The notes under the pieces were generated by a model. That model searched no databases and was not told where the DNA came from. It saw only the letters and a list, made by a program, of their open reading frames with translations. Below are positions 13,946 through 16,040 of a stretch of 16,040 nt of DNA, piece by piece; the stretch's first letter is position 1; each line of letters begins with the position of its first letter. The position numbers and the translations under genes are program-made. The DNA is taken from the NCBI GenBank assembly GCA_910577365.1, contig CAJTMU010000046.1, positions 1 through 16,040 of the forward strand, given 5' to 3'. This DNA is from an uncultured Oscillospiraceae bacterium. GTDB lineage: Bacteria > Bacillota > Clostridia > Oscillospirales > Ruminococcaceae.

Positions 13946-14109
13946 TATTTTTATTACTTTACTGTTATGAAGATGAGCAAAATGCATATCTTGCAAAGCA
14001 CAAGCGCTCCATATAGATGGTAGTATATAAATGACGCTATATATTGCGGAAATGCATATAATAAATTGAGTTTTACACATCGTTATACTGTTATAATGAG
14101 GAGATTTCT

Positions 14110-14475
14110 ATGAGCAAGGGTTTAAAACAATTTTTGACTATTGTTATCACATTTATTGCAACGTTGGTTTTGGCATATTTGGCGTGGTGGGGATATATGG
14201 TGTGGTTTGATTATGGCTGCGATGCGCTGAGGGGCAATGAAATATTTCTCGGTGACGGCACATACAGCATAATGGACACGCTGAGCAATTCTGATATTGC
14301 CGCAGCAGACAGGATCTTGTCCGAAGCGGGCATACCCTACAAACTGGGAGAGCGAGACGCGATAGTGCTTGTTAGGGGTATTGATGAGGAAAAAGCAATC
14401 CACGCACTCGTTGACAGCGGCTATGATTTCGAGTGCGAGATAAACGATCATATATTGAAATCGAAACCGCTTTAG
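14110..14475 (+). CDS. Small membrane-anchored protein with a ring-building-motif-like domain
   Basis: 121 residues. One N-terminal membrane helix (about 8-33, LTIVITFIATLVLAYLAWWGYMVW) is followed by a soluble domain. GAGGAG lies 7 nt before the ATG. The segment at about 57-104, LSNSDIAAADRILSEAGIPY through IVLVRG and ALVDSGYDF, follows the helix-strand-helix pattern of ring-building motifs in FliF/YscJ-type proteins, and also resembles small putative signal-transducing domains of the DUF2007 type; I cannot choose between them. Known ring-building proteins are usually much larger, and in FliF/YscJ proteins the membrane helix placement differs. Terminated by the hairpin at 14488-14512. Single gene in its transcript. 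Confidence 0.7.
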   Translation: MSKGLKQFLTIVITFIATLVLAYLAWWGYMVWFDYGCDALRGNEIFLGDGTYSIMDTLSNSDIAAADRILSEAGIPYKLGERDAIVLVRGIDEEKAIHALVDSGYDFECEINDHILKSKPL

Positions 14476-14487
14476 TGTATAAGGCTT

Positions 14488-14512
14488 CCCCCCGCTTCGG
14501 CGGGGGATTTTT
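14488..14512 (+). terminator. Terminator after the small membrane protein gene
   Basis: CCCCCGC (14489-14495), TTCG loop, GCGGGGG (14500-14506), then ATTTTT. Plus-strand U-run only. It is 12 nt after the stop at 14475 and lies 10 nt from the end of the convergent terminase gene. Confidence 0.9.
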
Positions 14513-14522
14513 CAGGCTTTTT

Positions 14523-15749
14523 TCAGAATCCGAACAACTGCCGTTCGTAGGTTTCAAAGGCGTACTCCATGGCGTCAAGGCTGTCGATATTAGTGCTGCC
14601 GTCGTCAAGGCGTACATCCTTATGTATATCGCGTTCGTCCCATACGGCGGTTTCAAGCGCTTCTATCAGGTGCGGGCAATCCTCGCTCACCCACAGTCTG
14701 CCCGAAGATATCAGGCGGTTGAGCATATTTATCCGCGTGTTTATCGGCTTTTTGCGGGCGTTTTTTACCTCAATCCTTACCGATTGGCGGAAGCTTTTTA
14801 CAAGAAGCTGCTCAGCACTGTCACAATAGGCTTCGCTGAGCGCGGGGAAACGCTCCTTTTCACGTGAGATATATTCCGAAAAGGCGGAGATAAGGTTTTC
14901 GGCGGAACGGTTTTTCTTATCGTAATATTCCGAAAGAACGTACACGTTTTTATAGCCCGCGTCAAACCCTACGTGCACAAAGGCGCTGGCGCTGCCGTTT
15001 CCTCCGTAATCCACTCCCACAGCCGAGTGAATAAGCTTGTTTTCCGAGAGCTTTTCTGATATTTCCTTTGAGGAGACAACGTTCTTTTTGGAGAATCCTT
15101 CGTAAACTCTGCCCTCGGCGGCTACCCATTTTCCGAGAATGAAGCGGTCGTAGAACACGCCGCAAAATTCGGATTTTAATGTTCTAACATATTCTTCGGG
15201 CAGGAAAATATTATCGTCCAGCGTGAAGCTTATGGACATCAGGTCAATTTTCGGGTTATCAAGGTAATCCCGCTTTACCCAATGCGAGGGATTGTCGGGA
15301 TTGGTGGTGGCTATAAGCTTCGCGCCGCGCTCGGACAACCTGGAGAGCAGCATTACAAAAAAGCTTTCATCAAAGAGCGTTAGCTCGTCGCAATACGCGC
15401 CGTGCAGCGTCATGCCGCGTATTTTTCCCTCCGCGCTCGCGTTCGCGGCACCTTCCAGATAAATGCGCCTGCCGAAAAGGCGGGCTTCCTTTTTGGTCGT
15501 GTTGTAGGTGAAGCGATTGCCGAAGATTTCTGTCATAGGCTCAAGGACGTTTCGCTTAAGAGTGTTCATTGTCTTTCCCGCCATTAGATAAGCGCTTTCT
15601 TTGGGAGAACGCGCCACCCATAATCCCCATATAACCATGGAAATATAGGTCTTGCCGCTTCTCACACTTCCTTCAAATATATTAAGGCGCTTCAGCTCTC
15701 CGTTTTTCAGGAGCTTCAGCGCTTGCTTCTGCTTGGGTGAAAATCTCAT
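14523..15749 (-). CDS. Phage terminase, large subunit (PBSX-like)
   Basis: Motor and nuclease that packages phage DNA into the prohead. 408 residues, full length for the PBSX/SPP1-like group. ATPase motifs: Walker A GSVRSGKT (27-34), Walker B AYCDE with Asp121/Glu122, and coupling motif ATTNP (147-151). The RNase H-like nuclease has its acidic residues at Asp247 (GVDYGG), Asp310 (AYCDS) and Asp392 (DSLDAMEYAFE). AGGAG lies before ATG 15749. All catalytic residues are intact, so it is not obviously decayed. Usual partners are missing: no portal gene follows (the next gene is convergent), and the space upstream to the window end holds only repeats. It could be the edge of a prophage lying to the right, or a solitary remnant. 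Confidence 0.92.
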   Translation of the reverse strand: MRFSPKQKQALKLLKNGELKRLNIFEGSVRSGKTYISMVIWGLWVARSPKESAYLMAGKTMNTLKRNVLEPMTEIFGNRFTYNTTKKEARLFGRRIYLEGAANASAEGKIRGMTLHGAYCDELTLFDESFFVMLLSRLSERGAKLIATTNPDNPSHWVKRDYLDNPKIDLMSISFTLDDNIFLPEEYVRTLKSEFCGVFYDRFILGKWVAAEGRVYEGFSKKNVVSSKEISEKLSENKLIHSAVGVDYGGNGSASAFVHVGFDAGYKNVYVLSEYYDKKNRSAENLISAFSEYISREKERFPALSEAYCDSAEQLLVKSFRQSVRIEVKNARKKPINTRINMLNRLISSGRLWVSEDCPHLIEALETAVWDERDIHKDVRLDDGSTNIDSLDAMEYAFETYERQLFGF

Positions 15750-15771
15750 TATTTTACTCCTATTTCAATTT

Positions 15772-15956
15772 GAATTTTTCGCACCGCTTCGTTTTACGCA
15801 AAGCGTAAAACTCCGTTAGCCTTGGCGGTAAAGCTCCGCCCGCTATGCGGGCTGCGCTTCACCACCGGCTTGCGAAAAATTCATGCGCGGGCGAACACTT
15901 TACGGCGGCTTTCAGCGCCTTTGATACACATTTTTTGAGCGGCACTTGGCTGTAAT
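15772..15956 (-). repeat. Structured repeat, copy D, before the terminase gene
   Basis: Read on the minus strand: block ATTACAGCCAAG (15956-15945), module CAAAGGCGCTGAAAGC (from 15923), outer stem GAATTTTTCGCA (15882-15871) pairing perfectly with TGCGAAAAATTC (15783-15772). Hairpin 1 pairs 15856-15866 with 15824-15834 (11 pairs with G-U) and carries an inner GCCCGC/GCGGGC stem (15838-15852). Hairpin 2 pairs 15803-15811 with 15791-15799, the same sequence as in copy B. It ends 22 nt before the terminase start codon. Confidence 0.88.
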
Positions 15957-15996
15957 GCTTTTAAGTTTTGATAATTTATAGCCGATTATTCAAGAT

Positions 15997-16040
15997 GATT
16001 TTTCGCACCGCTTCGTTTTACGCAAAGCGTAAAACTCCGT
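15997..16040 (-). repeat. Structured repeat, copy E, cut by the window end
   Basis: The 3' end of a further copy in the same orientation as D. The outer-stem arm at 15997-16007 lacks one base compared with D; the 33 bases after it (16008-16040), including hairpin 2, are identical to D at 15784-15816. The rest lies outside the window. It is directly upstream of copy D with about 40 bp between, so D and E are a tandem pair. Confidence 0.8.

Noticed and set aside
14092..14097. TATAAT as a -10 for the 121-residue protein gene
   Set aside because: It directly abuts the ribosome site, so the transcript would start at or after the Shine-Dalgarno sequence. No matching -35 at 17 bp.
3828..16040. The repeats as a CRISPR array
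   Set aside because: The units are about 150 nt, dispersed over 12 kb on both strands, with compensatory changes and no regular short spacers; no cas genes are present.

Overview
The window looks like a chromosomal segment from a spore-forming, low-to-moderate GC Clostridia member. An Oscillospiraceae/Ruminococcaceae-type gut or rumen Firmicute is my best guess, by inference. Support comes from spoIIR (forespore-to-mother-cell signalling), a CwlD-type cortex amidase, a Firmicute-type DNA polymerase I with a degenerate proofreading domain, strong TTGACA-17-TATAAT promoters and GGAGG-type ribosome binding sites.

Layout. 1-3095 (+): polA, lacking only its first codon or so at the window edge, then a RimI-type acetyltransferase. 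3190-3223: a bidirectional terminator shared with a convergent four-cysteine small protein (3247-3462, -). 3998-4633 (+) is spoIIR, convergent with a CwlD-like amidase (4647-5378, -). 5494-8189 (-) is a polar amino-acid ABC importer with ATPase, permease and lipoprotein binding protein, transcribed from a strong promoter at 8260-8288. 8289-9133 has no protein gene but holds a promoter-plus-hairpin unit that could make a small RNA. 9210-13229 (+) carries a 69-aa membrane protein, ilvB, ilvN and ilvC, the core of branched-chain amino-acid synthesis, ended by a terminator at 13251-13275. 13300-14475 is an AT-rich stretch with a secreted protein of unknown function and a small membrane protein resembling ring-building-motif domains. 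14523-15749 (-) is a lone phage-type large terminase.

The most interesting signal is a dispersed family of about 150-nt structured repeats. Copies lie before spoIIR (3828-3977), ilvB (9602-9741), ilvC (11923-12094) and the terminase (15772-15956, minus strand), with a fifth cut off by the window end (15997-16040). Each complete copy has a conserved 5' module (CAAAGGCGCTGAAAGC... CACGCATGAAT), then a 12-bp outer stem enclosing two hairpins. The outer stem changes by compensatory substitution between copies, and the hairpin sequences differ while pairing is kept. Every complete copy is in the sense orientation upstream of a gene, and three of the four end 20-22 nt before a start codon. A second, differently sequenced three-way-junction element (9464-9547) lies in the same ilvB leader. 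The family could be a mobile RNA-like/MITE-like element, a cis-regulatory leader, or both; the sequence alone does not decide.

Functionally, the segment combines replication/repair (polA), ribosomal protein modification, sporulation and spore cortex, amino-acid uptake, and Ile/Val/Leu biosynthesis. The shared leader element formally links otherwise unrelated genes.
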